Shown here: positions 34,069 to 45,942 of the stretch, in pieces
Layout of the letters: each line of letters begins with the position of its first letter
Position numbering within the stretch: the first letter of the stretch is position 1
Source: Echinometra lucunter
Lineage: Eukaryota; Echinodermata; Echinoidea; Camarodonta; Echinometridae
NCBI GenBank assembly: GCA_029962745.1
Contig: CM057170.1
Location: 20,993,922 to 21,057,921 of the forward strand
Direction: 5' to 3'
Length of the DNA stretch: 64,000 nt
Program-made: the position numbers and the translations under genes
Notes under the pieces: model-generated
Database searches by the model: none
What the model saw: only the letters and a program-made list of their open reading frames with translations
Told to the model about the DNA's origin: nothing

Positions 34069-34301
34069 ACAAGTAATGTAAAAACACGCAAAAACATGCC
34101 CTTCAAAATCCGCCATAGCTCCTTAGAATGCGTGGAGACCCCTAATTTTTTTTTTTTTACATATTCTGAAAGTTTATGAGTTGTAGATGTGAATCCATGA
34201 CAAAATTTTACTCTCTCGATGCTATGACGTCATCCTATTCTTATGCGAACTCAAAATTTTGATTTTTAATTTTTTATATTTTTTCCTTTAACCGAGACCA
34301 G
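34069..34301. other. Unduplicated spacer between the segmental copies
   Basis: About 230 bp without a counterpart at either outer edge of the duplication. It includes a T run (34,147-34,159) and TGACGTCA-containing text near 34,226. No gene is seen. Confidence 0.6.
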
Positions 34302-35072
34302 AATTCTAGTTATTTCGTATTGATTTTGTCATTTTTTTAATGTGAAAATTTGTTAAAGTTATGGGATGATGAAATTGACAGACTTATTTTGGTTTCCGAG
34401 AATGAATTTTCATTTAGCTTGTAGATTGTAATGTACATGTATTTAATCATATGGTAGCGAGTTGGCTGGACCATTAGAATATAAACAAAATACACACCTG
34501 TACACACAACCAACACAAATTCATTTCTCATGAATTGTTCTTCTCTATATACTGCATAGCCTCATAGACAAATGCAAACTTTTACTACCATTTGTGGTTG
34601 GTATGAATATAAGTGTAATAATATATGTAAATTGCAGCATAAATGCACATATGTAACATATTCATCTTACACATGCTCACACTACAGAAATGTATACTTA
34701 CTCTCACCATTTCAAATGATGATATGACCTGTGGATGCAGAGTTCAGCCTCTCTTAAACTGGAGGCTAATAATAACCTACTTAATTAGAGTTACAAAATC
34801 ATGGAATCTCCCCTGGGAAAACAGGCTCCTTAATGAAACTGAATGTTATTCATGATTCAAGTTGGTTAGTTTTTACAAGAACAGAACAAGTGATTGAATG
34901 TATTAAGTCTCACACAGGATGTTTACGAATGATGTAAAAAAGCAAAGAAGTTTTCGATGATAGTTTAGCCACCATGCCTATCCACAAGACTGGAGTATAG
35001 AGAACGGGAAAAGGAGTGTCGCACCTACAGCGAGATCAAATCTCACTCGTGGCTTCGAACCCCTGCCCTTAC

Positions 35073-35474
35073 CTCCAGCCTACGCGGAGCCTAGGCTTGG
35101 TGGCCCCGGAAAGCCTCCCCCACCACCTACGAGCACCGCGAAGGGTGACAGCGAGGCCGCTTTGGTAGGGGCGCTCCCCGAGAGCCGAGTTTTTAGCACC
35201 GTTTCTTCCCCAAGTTGGTTCCCCAAGTCAAGAAGAAGTGCCCTCCACCCGGCAGGGCACGGCACCATCGTTACCGACCGCGTAGAAAGCTGGTCGATAA
35301 GATTAAGAGTCTGGGAGAGTACATGTAGAAGTAAGCGATCGTGTGAAACAGCACCCGAATCGAGCCCTCCATCGTAAAAGACAGAGCTCGACCAAGGGTT
35401 GGTCCCCGAAAACGTACGGCACTACAACGCTTCAATGCTGTCTGACAAATAATGAATTCTACTGTCTTTATATA
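35073..35474 (-). other. GC-rich TATA-box unit ending at GTAAGG (copy 2)
   Basis: Minus strand: TATATAAAG at 35,474-35,466 and donor-like CTGGAG|GTAAGG at 35,073. The 62-residue frame from MVPCPAGWRALLLDLGNQLG to PPSLGSA is the same as in copy 1, whereas the sequence nearer the TATA differs by an insertion of about 30 bp (near 35,297-35,332). Preservation of the distal part after duplication hints at function, or merely at recent duplication. Confidence 0.35.
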
Positions 35475-35529
35475 GGGCTGTTCTGTACATGTCTTGCTTG
35501 CAAGGAGCATTGCGACATCGCTTTGGCAT

Positions 35530-35832
35530 GGTAAGCACTATATAGGTACCAATCCTGCAGACGCAAGCTGAAACCCTAATCCTAATCCTAACCCTAATCC
35601 TAACCATAACCATAACCATAACCATAACCATAACCCTAACCCTAACCCTAACCCTAACCCTAACCCTAACCCTTATCCTAACCCTAACCCTAACCCTAAC
35701 CCTAACCCTAACCCTAATCCTAATCCTAATCCTAATCCTCACCCTAATCCTAATCCTAATCCTAATCCTATGAATATTTAAGAATATTTATGAGCTTGCG
35801 TCTGCAGGATTGGTACCTATTTAGTGCTTACC
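35530..35832. mobile_element. 303-bp MITE carrying telomere-like repeats, 9-bp TSD
   Basis: Terminal inverted repeats GGTAAGCACTATATAGGTAC / GTACCTATTTAGTGCTTACC extend inward through AATCCTGCAGACGCAAGCT (about 40 bp in all). CTTTGGCAT is repeated exactly on both sides (35,521-35,529 and 35,833-35,841), and copy 1 has the single-copy empty site (CTTTCCCAT near 17,963). About 195 bp of the interior (35,574-35,770) is CCCTAA-type tandem repeat with CCTAAT and CCATAA variants. A 9-bp target duplication points to Mutator-like mobilisation; no transposase is present. Confidence 0.85.
35574..35770. repeat. Interstitial telomere-like array (CCCTAA)n with variants
   Basis: About 33 hexamer units: AATCCT/AACCCT at the start, a block of AACCAT, then a run of AACCCT, then AATCCT. 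The 6-bp phase is kept almost throughout, so variant blocks were themselves amplified. It lies wholly inside the 35,530-35,832 element and so is not a chromosome-fusion scar. Confidence 0.9.
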
Positions 35833-36651
35833 CTTTGGCATTCGTAACCTTTTAAATTAGTCTTCCTTCTCAGACACATTCATCCAGTTGACATTGGAAA
35901 GTAAACAATAAATTCACCCAAACAACTCAATAGATTTTGTTTTAATGTATGAGAACTATTAATCGTAAGTTAAAATTGTGTTTTATTTTCATGATCTTCA
36001 ACATAAGAAAATGGATTTTAAAACATAGTAGACCTATGCGTAAACGAGCTTTTGAAATAAATATAGGGTCTGGATATTTACAGCAAACTGGCTCGAGCAC
36101 GCTGTTTTATAGGGAAGATGACATCATACTTTATTATAGTTGCACGCCTACAAAAAGTTACGACATCAGTTGAAATACAGACAGTACCAACTTAATCATG
36201 GCCCCGTGCCACAACAAACAAGATGAAAATAAATTATAATAATATTTTTTTTTTTCGATTTGGGGGAGGGATCGATTGGTCCATCCAGAGAATTTGCAAT
36301 ATCGTTATCAAAATTAAAGGTCTGTAACAAGTCCTGATAAAACCAGGGAAACGAACGCCAACAGTTTCTTACTACATACATATATATTAATATTGAAGCA
36401 TTTTTAAACTTTCAATGTATGCTAGGATGATTAAGAAATAAATAATCAAATCCTTTATTATATTTGCTATTTCCAAGAATGTTTTCTGCTATTAAATCTA
36501 GGAAGAAAATGGTTACACTTTAAAACTGTATAATATTACAGTTTTTATCTTAATTCTTCCCAATATAAAACATGACCGCTTATCACGATGATACTCGGTA
36601 TCGCTATTTGCAACTTTTAGGCATCGTCAAAAGTTATGTAAAAAGTTGGGA

Positions 36652-36723
36652 CTCCCGTGCCGGGAATCGAACCCGGGCCGCGTGGGTGAAAACCACGAAT
36701 CCTAACCACTAGACCACACGGGA
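36652..36723 (-). tRNA. tRNA-Glu (TTC)
   Basis: Copy-2 counterpart of the gene at 18,783: identical mature sequence (TCCCGTGTGGTCTAGTGGTT start, TTC anticodon, discriminator G) and a TTTTT terminator downstream on the minus strand. Confidence 0.95.
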
Positions 36724-37326
36724 TTGCCACGCGCATAAATGGCTTTTTGAAGATAATATCATAATAGGCTAATTTGCAGGCACAAACCTTTGGTTGTGCC
36801 TGTAGCTCCAGCTACGAGCCTGCCTATACATACATGTATTACCGAGTCCCTGTCCCAGTAAACACCATGCCAACTCAAGCTCAAAAGCAGCTTTTACATT
36901 TTCCCTTTCAAACTCCTCGCTTTATTCTGGTCTAATAAAAGAAGTTAAATAGGTGGTCTTTGTAAACAAAACTTGTCTGTGAGCATTAGCCTTTTTGTGC
37001 TTGCATGAACACGCAGAAAGCCTAAGGCTGAAGCAATGCTAAGAGATTTTGCTATTACATGTATTAAGTTCATCGTCAAACATAATGTAGTTTTCATTGT
37101 GTATGTATACATTCAAATTGAAACACAAGCTTCCATTCCAAAGGGACTGCATGGAGTATGTATCAGCATGCGAAAAAACGCTATAGGTGACGAGTTTTGT
37201 GAATACTATAAGGAAAAGAGAAAATTGTTGATCAAAAAATACTATTACCAAAATCCATCCACCTACAAATTCAAAGTATTGCTCCAAACAAAGGGTAAAG
37301 AATTGAATGATTTGAGCCAATTCATA

Positions 37327-37460
37327 CGTGGTCCAGTGGTTTAAGGCGCTTGACTGGAGACGCGAGGATCTGGGGTTCGATCCCCGACACGGCACTTATA
37401 CCCTTGAGCAAAGCATTTTATCTACATTGCTCTTTTATCGTACATCAAATAAATTAATGT
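37327..37460 (+). mobile_element. tRNA-derived SINE (copy 2, head truncated)
   Basis: Begins GTGGTCCAGTGGTTTAAGGC, missing the first few head bases because the 5,082-bp deletion ends here. The body and tail match 24,551-24,690. In copy 2 the SINE abuts the sequence that in copy 1 lies before the LINE. Confidence 0.75.
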
Positions 37461-37662
37461 AGCTAACAACATAGCTCATTAGCAAAGTGTATTAACAAGA
37501 GAGCTAAATACAGGCTGAAAGTGATCTGCACTTCAACTACAAGAGAAGAAAAAAGGAGGAAGAAAAAACAAATCTTGTCAAAACATCAGGACATGCACTT
37601 TAACAGTTCTAACTTTATCGAATTTTGACTGTTAACGCAAACATCCAATAAAAAACAAGAGG

Positions 37663-37734
37663 CTCCCGTGCCGGGAATCGAACCCGGGCCGCGTGGGTGA
37701 AAACCACGAATCCTAACCACTAGACCACACGGGA
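37663..37734 (-). tRNA. tRNA-Glu (TTC)
   Basis: Copy-2 counterpart of the gene at 24,888, with identical 72 nt and a downstream TTTTTT on the minus strand. The two copy-2 tRNAs are only about 0.94 kb apart, against about 6 kb in copy 1, because the LINE segment is gone. Confidence 0.95.
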
Positions 37735-38797
37735 TAACCGTGTATGCATTGGGCTTGTTAGCAGTTAGTTTCTACAGACCATCCATCGTGAGATAAACTT
37801 GGTACCGATAATTGATTTGGGTCGGACTGATTTGCAGTATGCGAAGTGATTATCATACATAATGTAGTTTAGATAACTACTGAAGGGCAACATTATTTCA
37901 GTTGTTATTTTAGAGCCATTATTGTACGTTTCTATTTTTGAATGGAACTGATGTATGGGTGAATGTTTCCATAAACTTTTAAACGTGATTATTAATTGCT
38001 TTCATTCATTAATATCATAATGATCAGAATGTACTGCATAATTTTAGATAAGTTAATTGATATCAAATTAAGTCAGTAAATATTTCGAAACTGCATGCAT
38101 GGCAAAAATAAATAAATAAATAAAATAGATAAATTTTGAAAAGTGCTTTATAGTACATTTTTTTTTAGATGCATTGCGCTTCTGATATCAAACACGAATA
38201 TATTTTGCTCGTAATGATAAGTATAATATTAACACAAAATTGCTTTCGAAATCAAATTTAAGAGACTATTTTGAGGACTTGAAAGCAACATCGTCTGAGA
38301 TAATGAAGTTGAATCAACTTACATAGCCATGACCGTGTAAGAATATACAATATCAAAACAGAGATCTATATTATACATACAAACTGATCCATGAGATAAT
38401 AACTCCTAAATGATTTTCAGACGGGTTTGTTTATTGTTATTCTCGAAATTCAAGGGTATACACACGAATTGTCTGGAGCAAAGTACGACAGGAAGTATTG
38501 CAACACAACGGGCAAGAAATGAGCTAGTCTGCAGTCGCAAACAGTTTTATGATTTTTCTCAGGTACTAAGTAATGTTCCATAACCTAAAGCAGTTTGTAT
38601 CATTGAAATTAATGCTTATTTTATATTAGTTTCAATGATATAAAAACTGGAGTCTTAATTGCATGATTTTGGTGCATGTGTGTCTAAGTTCCTATTGCTT
38701 TTTGGTATACGAAATTTCAATGATTGTAATGTAACTAGGGTTAGGGGCCTTCCCTGCATAGACTAGGGATAATCTATATTTACAGCATCTGTTGCTA

Positions 38798-39501
38798 TGA
38801 CGTCAGCACAGGCCGCACATCAGCCAATGAAAAGGTCGTAAAACCATGACGTCGCCAATTCCTATTGTCATGTTGCTAATTTTAGGTCGCAGTCACGTGT
38901 CGTCTGCGTTGTTTGGGGAGAGCGGCCGAGAGCGCTGGCAAGCGATGCGAAGGGTATAAATACCGGCGACTCGCCGAGGTTGAATCAGGCTACTTGGGAG
39001 ATCTGGTCGAGAGAGCAGGAAGTCTGTACAAAATCCATCTTTCACCATGACGGACTGGAAATGGGTGCTCGGAACCGTGAAACAACCTCTCATGTAATGA
39101 CTTCATTGCTTACTTCGCTTTTTGCCTGAGTTTCTACTCAGGCTTTTGCCTCTCTGAGTGTTGTAAGAAGCCGCTAGCTCTCACAAAATGCTAGCTGGTG
39201 GAACGCAACACCCGGAACAACCCGGTCAACGGGGGAGCTTCCCACCGCAGCAACCCCGCCATCACTGTCTTCCAGTGCTAAGGGGTGGTGGGTTGCGGCC
39301 CCCTTGGCCACCCGACCAATGACTTGGTTTCCCGCCTGCGCCAGATATCGTTTATACTTGGGAAGAAATATATCCATTTCTATATCCCAAGTTCGAGTTT
39401 CTGGTCATTCGGGTTGGTTAGGTGGCCGCCGGTGTATACAGCAACTACAGCAAACATATAGGTACGACATCGTTTACTTCCGGGTTGTATATGCTCACCA
39501 C
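38798..39501 (+). promoter_or_regulatory. CRE / CCAAT / TATA promoter-like unit (copy 2)
   Basis: TGACGTCA (38,798-38,805), CCAAT, TATAAATA (38,955-38,962), the stem-loop GCCTGAGT-TTCT-ACTCAGGC (39,124-39,143), the Pro-rich frame and the GTAAGTATCG donor (39,502) are all kept. Another potential donor present in copy 1 (TTG|GTAAGA at 26,551) is lost here (GGAAGA). The 230 bp after the hairpin differs from copy 1 at only a couple of positions. Confidence 0.45.
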
Positions 39502-42500
39502 GTAAGTATCGTATCTGACGTATAGGTTAGGTCTATATAGCTTGCTCTCTTGGACAATATGATAATAAACAGCATTACTTTTTTGTAGAATTTGATATCC
39601 TGTGCAAGTAACGAAGGCGGTTGCCCAGTATCCATTATAAAAGTAATGTAAGAAATTTGTGAATGTATTCAACCCGAAGCTTATTGTGACCTAAGTCATT
39701 TTGGACGACCGTTTAGGTGGACTGACTCGGTGAAGTTTTCTGAATTCCTTATTTTAGTTGGAAGGTGGAAGTTACTAACATTCCATATAGGGGGAACTAA
39801 TTTCAAAGTGGCTAATTCAGAGCAAATTAGATGAAATCCAGAGTAGGTCTATACGAAATGCAAAAGGTGGTGCAATTTTACGGAAATTCCGATTTCCGTT
39901 CTGTACGGGTCACCGGACATTCCGGAGTCTAAGCAATTGACACTTATATAATTATTGTGAAGAGAGCAGTAAGAATCCTAGGAAAGTAAGGGTCAGAGTA
40001 GCATTTCATGAAAGTGAGCAACTTCAGAGCAAGCTCGATAACGAACCCGTCATCGATGAGGGCTTTGAGCTCCTCGCAACACTCAACTTGAGGCTGTCGT
40101 AATTTGTGAAAAAGCGAAGTAAGCAATTTTCATCAGGTGAAGATGTTATTTGGCGTTCCCAAGCGCTTGTTTCCCGTTTGTCATTGGTGATAAACCGAAC
40201 AGTCTTCCTGCTCTCAGTGACAATGATCACAGCTTTGGTGAGTATGATGATGAAATTCATGCAATCAATTGAAATCAATTTGGGTGTGATGAAATACAAT
40301 AATTTTCAAAATGAAGATCAAAAACAAATTGGGGCTATGATGTGACAAATCAAATCAAAATGATTTTGGGTATGAGCAGATCAGATCAAACCAAAACAGT
40401 TTTAGGGTATGATGGAACACAAAACAACTCTGGATGAGGGTCAGGCATGACTCTAGAGCATTTTTTTTTTGAGGGGGGGGGCTACTAGGGGCTTGAAGGA
40501 TTGTAACCCCGTTAGAATTTATATGAAATTAAAATTGCATGCACCTTTATCGTCCACTTTTTTTTGGGGGGGGGGGGGGGGGGGGAGGTTGAGCCCCAAG
40601 GCCACCCACCCCCTGTAGAACCGCGCCTGGTGAGGGTGTGATCAAAGAGAAGTTGCATTTATTATTTTGGCTATGACGGAACACGAATCAAATCAATTTT
40701 GGGTGAGGGTGATCGAAGACATTGAGTTCAATCAAATGAATTTTGTGTATAAACCTAGCTGATAAAGAAACAAATCAAATCAATTGAGTGTGACCGAAGA
40801 CGAACTTGGGGTGTGATAAAACAAATCAATTAAAATTAATTTATTGAAATACCCCGCCCCAAGTTTGGACTCTAATCAATATAGATACGAACGATTCAAA
40901 ATGGGTCGCCAGTGAATAGTCTCAGAACGTGAAATTCGACTGTGTCTCCTGTAATGGTTCTTGAGATATCGAGTTAAGGAAAGGGTGGGACGGACGGACA
41001 ACCCAAAAACATAATGCCTGTGGGCGGAGCCCCGAGGCCTTAAAAGAGGCAAACCACACACACACAACACACACCCACACACACAAAACACACAAACAAA
41101 CAAAGCGACAAAACAAAGCAACAAAATAACAAGAAAGTATCACCCGGTTTAAAAGAAATAAGTACCTCCCCCCCCAAAAAAAAAAAAAAAAAAAAATCAA
41201 AACAGGTCACCAATGAATAGTCGAAAAAGGATGAAACTGATTGAAAATCAAAAATGAAATTCAACAATAAAATTAGTGACAAACTACCTGGCCAGGAAAG
41301 CACATCGATCGCTACTACCCTCAAGAAGGTCTGCGTGAGCCTTCTGCCAAGGCAAAGACATCTTTATAAGCGTCTGTTATCCTTACTATCTCCAAAATCC
41401 TTTTATCAAACAGCTCTTTCCACCAACAAACTCTATGTCATGCACGCAACCCAGTGATCATAAATGCACACAATTTTTCATGTTTGTTATTATCTGGATG
41501 CTTTACGCTACTTTTAAACACGTTAAACAAGAATGTTAGATGATAATATGTAGTTTCCACAGTGAGTGCATGATACCAGCACGAGAGGGGGGGGGGGGGG
41601 GGGTGGGGCGGGTAGGGCGATATGAGGGCGAGGGAGAAGCCCCGCGGAAAATTTTCTAAAGGATTGCCCCATAAATTCTGAAAATGCAGACAAAGATGAT
41701 AATAATTATGATGATGATGCTAATAATAAAAGTAGGCCTAAAATGATATACTGCTAATGATGATGATGATGATGAAAGGTATACTATCATGACCATGATG
41801 ACTATGCTGCATATACATTTTGAAGTGATTTCTCGTAGCGACGGGCATTATGCTATAAGAATAATGACATGTGGGGTCTAATAATCTTACCGCTTGAAAG
41901 TCGAGCCTGGAAATCCCAGAAGAAAGTTGTAGATTTGAAGTCACAGACTGTATAGGCTTCTCGTATTTAACCAAGTTGATCCCGCGAAATGTGTCAGCGA
42001 GGTGATTTGTGGACGACGTTCAAATTTTATTGTGATTTCAATGACTCTTCAAATCAAAAAGTTCCAAATATGAAAAGAAAACAGCCAAGTTTAAAGAAGC
42101 GTAGTACATTGTATACTCTATCTATAAATCGTGCGACAAGAAGAACCGCTATAGAAAATTCCATGAGGAGATTTTTTTTTTTTTCACGTACGCGGAAGAA
42201 AAAAGAAGAAGAAGAAGAAAGAAATGAGGGTGGCATTGCCGACAATAAGGTGAATTCCGAGTGATGTAACAACAGTCGCGTTTCTGGGTGGATCGACGGT
42301 CGAATTAAATAATAAAATGTACAGCTGTGTCATTGTGCTGTAATTCATGTTCGTTGACCGAGACGAATAACAGAAAATTTTGATGTCTGACGGGGCTATT
42401 TTACTATTCGATAAAAGAACAAAATTGATTTTGGAAAACTTCAAGCCCGACTTCGAGTCACTGCAAGGTGCTGTATAATGAATGCTGTATAATGACAACA

Positions 42501-43208
42501 CATGTTACTCTCCTCCTGCTCCTGCCTCCTGCTTCTGCTCCCCCTCCCACGGTAGCCGGCTATGATATCCGTTTGTTTTAAATGCTGGTGTCAACGAAAG
42601 GCTCTTAAAACCATACCTCTATTCTAATGTATACCAGCACGTGACAGCACCGGCGTAAATCCGATTCGTGGAATGGGGATTCATTCATTTATTTTTTTCC
42701 ATTTTCACCTTCAAATAACATAAATATTATGAGATATAATAACATCGTCAACAAAATGCACGGAATAAGAAAAGTTTGAAAACAATGGAATTTTCAAAAT
42801 TAGGTATATAAATAATTAATGTTGAAAAATGTTGAAAATGAAGGGGAATGCTCGAAACCTTTTGCCGAAATTTCTAGCGCGAACTCACACACGAGTAACA
42901 CACCATCACCTCCAAATTATCGGGACCTTGTGTCTCTGGTTATTGATAGCATTTCAAATAGAAATATTACTACTATATGATAACCCTTGCTTATGATAGA
43001 TTTATCAAAAATTTAAGGGACTCATTGATTAAATTTAACATTTTCTTTGGAAAGTGGGGTATTTGTGCACGCCACTCCCCTTCTCTAAAAGTGGGCGATA
43101 ATACCCCCCTCCCCGGATTTACGCCAATGCATGACAGGCAGATATTAAAAAAAAAATTTTTTTTTAAGTTTTATCCACTAATTTTTAGGAGAGGCAGCTC
43201 CTATTATA
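39502..43208. other. Repeat-rich interval of copy 2, no supported gene
   Basis: Matches 26,689-30,786. It carries the same homopolymer junctions (40,461-40,488, 40,557-40,588, 41,587-41,603), a degraded CA run and an extra block near 42,630-42,820. Confidence 0.45.
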
Positions 43209-44182
43209 CAGTGTGTCCCAGAATAAACGAAACCAAGATTGATCGATGTTTAATCATATCTTAATCACAGTTATGATTAATAAGTGGCACATATTTGTAA
43301 AGCTTAGACCATCTTCTTTCATGCGATGTCACTCATTTTATTTCACGCATGAGTGAATAAAGACAGTGTGAAGTTGGGTAACCAAAAATTCGTTTGGCCA
43401 ACGATGTTTGAGTTTCAAAGAGATAATCACATTTCTAAAAAGTTCATTTTCTGCCCTTTCGTTTGACACCTCAATTGGGAAAATGAACTAAGGATGAAAA
43501 AGATAACTTAAAGTGAAATTGATAGCATTTCCTTGATTTTGTGTGTTTGTGTGTTGATGTTATGGTAGTTTGTTCATCCAATTAATTCATTTGGTCAAAC
43601 AGCACTGCATAGCTGTCAACGCTTAAAGAATTAATTTTTTTCCATAAAAGCTATTCATAAATAATTGAACCAGGCATGACACTGTTATCATTTTTGTGAG
43701 GTTTCGTACTCACCACTCCATTTTCTTGATGATCAATCATGCATAAAATCTTTTGTCTTCTTTGTTCACTGCTAGGACAGGCAGCGATTGCAAACGGATT
43801 CTTGTAATAAATCATGGAAATGCAAGTATCACTTTACACGAACAGAGCTTAGTCATCCCCGACTCATTTTCATCCATCGAGGAGTCATGTTAAAGAGCAG
43901 AAAATGAACTATTCAGAAGTATTATTTCATATCACAGTAACAGAGATATTTTCATATCTATCTCTTTGAATTTAAGGTTTGGTCGTGCAAAGGACTTTTT
44001 GTTAGCCCTTCTTCATATTGTTCTAATTCACTCATGCGTGATGTATGTACCATTATGAGTGGTGTCTAATGAAACAAGAGGCCTAAGCTTTACAAATATG
44101 CATTAGTTATTAATCATAATTGTGATTAAGATATCAACAAACATCGATACATCTCGGTTTCGTTTTTTTCTGGGACACACTG
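43209..44182. mobile_element. Tc1/mariner-like MITE (copy 2)
   Basis: Same element as 30,787-31,910, with an internal deletion of about 145 bp (the GACACTG to TTATCA junction). TA flanks both ends exactly here (43,207-43,208 and 44,183-44,184), which fixes the TA target. Confidence 0.78.
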
Positions 44183-45004
44183 TATATAAAACATGACAAA
44201 AATGGAAAGACAGTGCGTATATATCAAATCCTCGGTCTGGAATGCTTAATAATTTTTGGCGTTTTTTTCGTAAAGTCACAGTTACCTATATGTGTCACTA
44301 AGTTTGGTTCTTGAAAAGCAAAGAACTTCTCTCCCTACTTCCCTCTTTCTCTCCCTCTCTGTCGCTCTCTCTTTTCTGATGTCCCACAACTTCCCTCTCC
44401 ATTTTTCTTCTCTCACATGGACACTCTCTTCCACACTCTCTCTCTCCGAACAAATAAACAAACAAACAAACAAACAAATAAACAAAATGGATCCCGGACA
44501 TGATTGTGAGATGTCATATCATTAATAGTGTTTTTTTTTTCTTTTTAATACCTGCATACTGATTTGTTTTAATATGGCAGTGCAACGTTACATTCTTATA
44601 CATGTCTTGTAATATTCTCTTCCGTCTTCTTAAACATTAAAAAAACTTGAGGATCAAAACGGGGGCAATCAATAGCTAGCGTATCGAGCCTTGGCGGACG
44701 ATAGTTAGGAGGTGAAGGGATGTGGGGAAAAGCAACACGTTCGAATTTCAGTATTTGGCTCATTTTAATGTTTTATCTATGCTGTTAGCAGTATACGAAC
44801 AGGCGGTTTTACTCTACAGAAAGGTAAAAACATTACAAAAGGCATGAGAATCAATCAGTTTTCACAGGAAATAAACATACATTTATTTTCATGCATCATA
44901 ACAAATTTTACATCCTACAATATCGCCCCCCCCCCTTCCCCAAAAGTCTTTTGTCTGTTAGTTTTCTTTGACACAGTTTCAAATGCAATGATAATAACCA
45001 GTGG

Positions 45005-45110
45005 AATTTTGTCACTGACAGTTTTTACTCTGGCATTTTTACCTCTGACATAATTACCTCTGGAATTTTAACTTCTGAGATTTTCACGTCTCACGTATTT
45101 ACCACTGGCT
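45005..45110. repeat. Minisatellite of about 15 bp (copy 2)
   Basis: Counterpart of 33,950-34,055 with the same unit order. Confidence 0.6.
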
Positions 45111-45273
45111 TTTATTTATCTTACCTCAGTGCCATTTTCACACCGAACAATTTATTCCTTTATTTATTTATGAAGGATTTATTCCTTGAACTGCTGAATG
45201 CACGAAGCGATACGGTTGCTCGAGCTCAAGCCAGTACATAGTACTGAGAGGCTACCCTGGGTAAACAAGACAT

Positions 45274-45756
45274 ATTATCATCATCATCATAATCATTATT
45301 ATCATTATCATTATTATTATCATCATCATCATCATCATTATTATTATCATTATTATTATTATTATTATTATCATTATTATTATCATTATTATTATCATTA
45401 TTATTATTGTTATATCATCATCATCATCATCATCATTGTTATTATTATTTATTATCATTATTATTATCATTATTATCATTATTATTATTATTATCATTGT
45501 TATTATAATTTATTATCATTATTATTATCATTATTATTATCATTATTATTATCATTATTATTATTGTTATATCATCATCATCATCATCATCATCATTGTT
45601 ATTATTATTTATTATCATTATTATTATCATTATTATCATTATTATTATTATTATCATTGTTATTATTATTTATTATCATTATTATTATCATTATTATTAT
45701 CATTATTATTATTATTATCATTGTTATTATTATCATTATTATTATTATTATTATTA

Positions 45757-45793
<37 letters not shown>

Positions 45794-45846
45794 CATTATT
45801 ATTATTATCATTGTTATTATTATCATTATTATTATTATTATTATTA

Positions 45847-45892
<46 letters not shown>

Positions 45893-45942
45893 CATTATTA
45901 TTATTATTATTACTATTATCATTATTATTATAATTATTATAT
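45274..45942. repeat. (ATT/ATC)n trinucleotide array, about 670 bp
   Basis: A long array of ATT, ATC and occasional GTT trinucleotides. A block with (ATC) runs then GTTATTATTATTTATTATC recurs at about 45,416, 45,575 and 45,650, so it is a higher-order duplication. All long open frames here (poly-Ile, Tyr/His, Leu/Ser or Asn/Asp) are artefacts of the repeat. Confidence 0.95.

Larger units (their letters stand above)
34302..45124. repeat. Segmental duplication, copy 2 (direct repeat)
   Basis: Counterpart of 16,757-34,068. It begins GAATTCTAGTTATTTCGTAT and ends TTTTATTTATCTTAC. Relative to copy 1 it lacks the LINE block and two smaller blocks, has a 303-bp telomere-repeat element at 35,530, and an extra segment of about 200 bp near 42,630-42,820. 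Confidence 0.93.

Noticed and set aside
37180..37330. Conserved short frame ending KFKVLLQTKGKELNDLSQFIR as a host exon or LINE fragment.
   Set aside because: Too short to assign; no matching splice pair or RT motif. Both copies retain it, but the duplication is recent.
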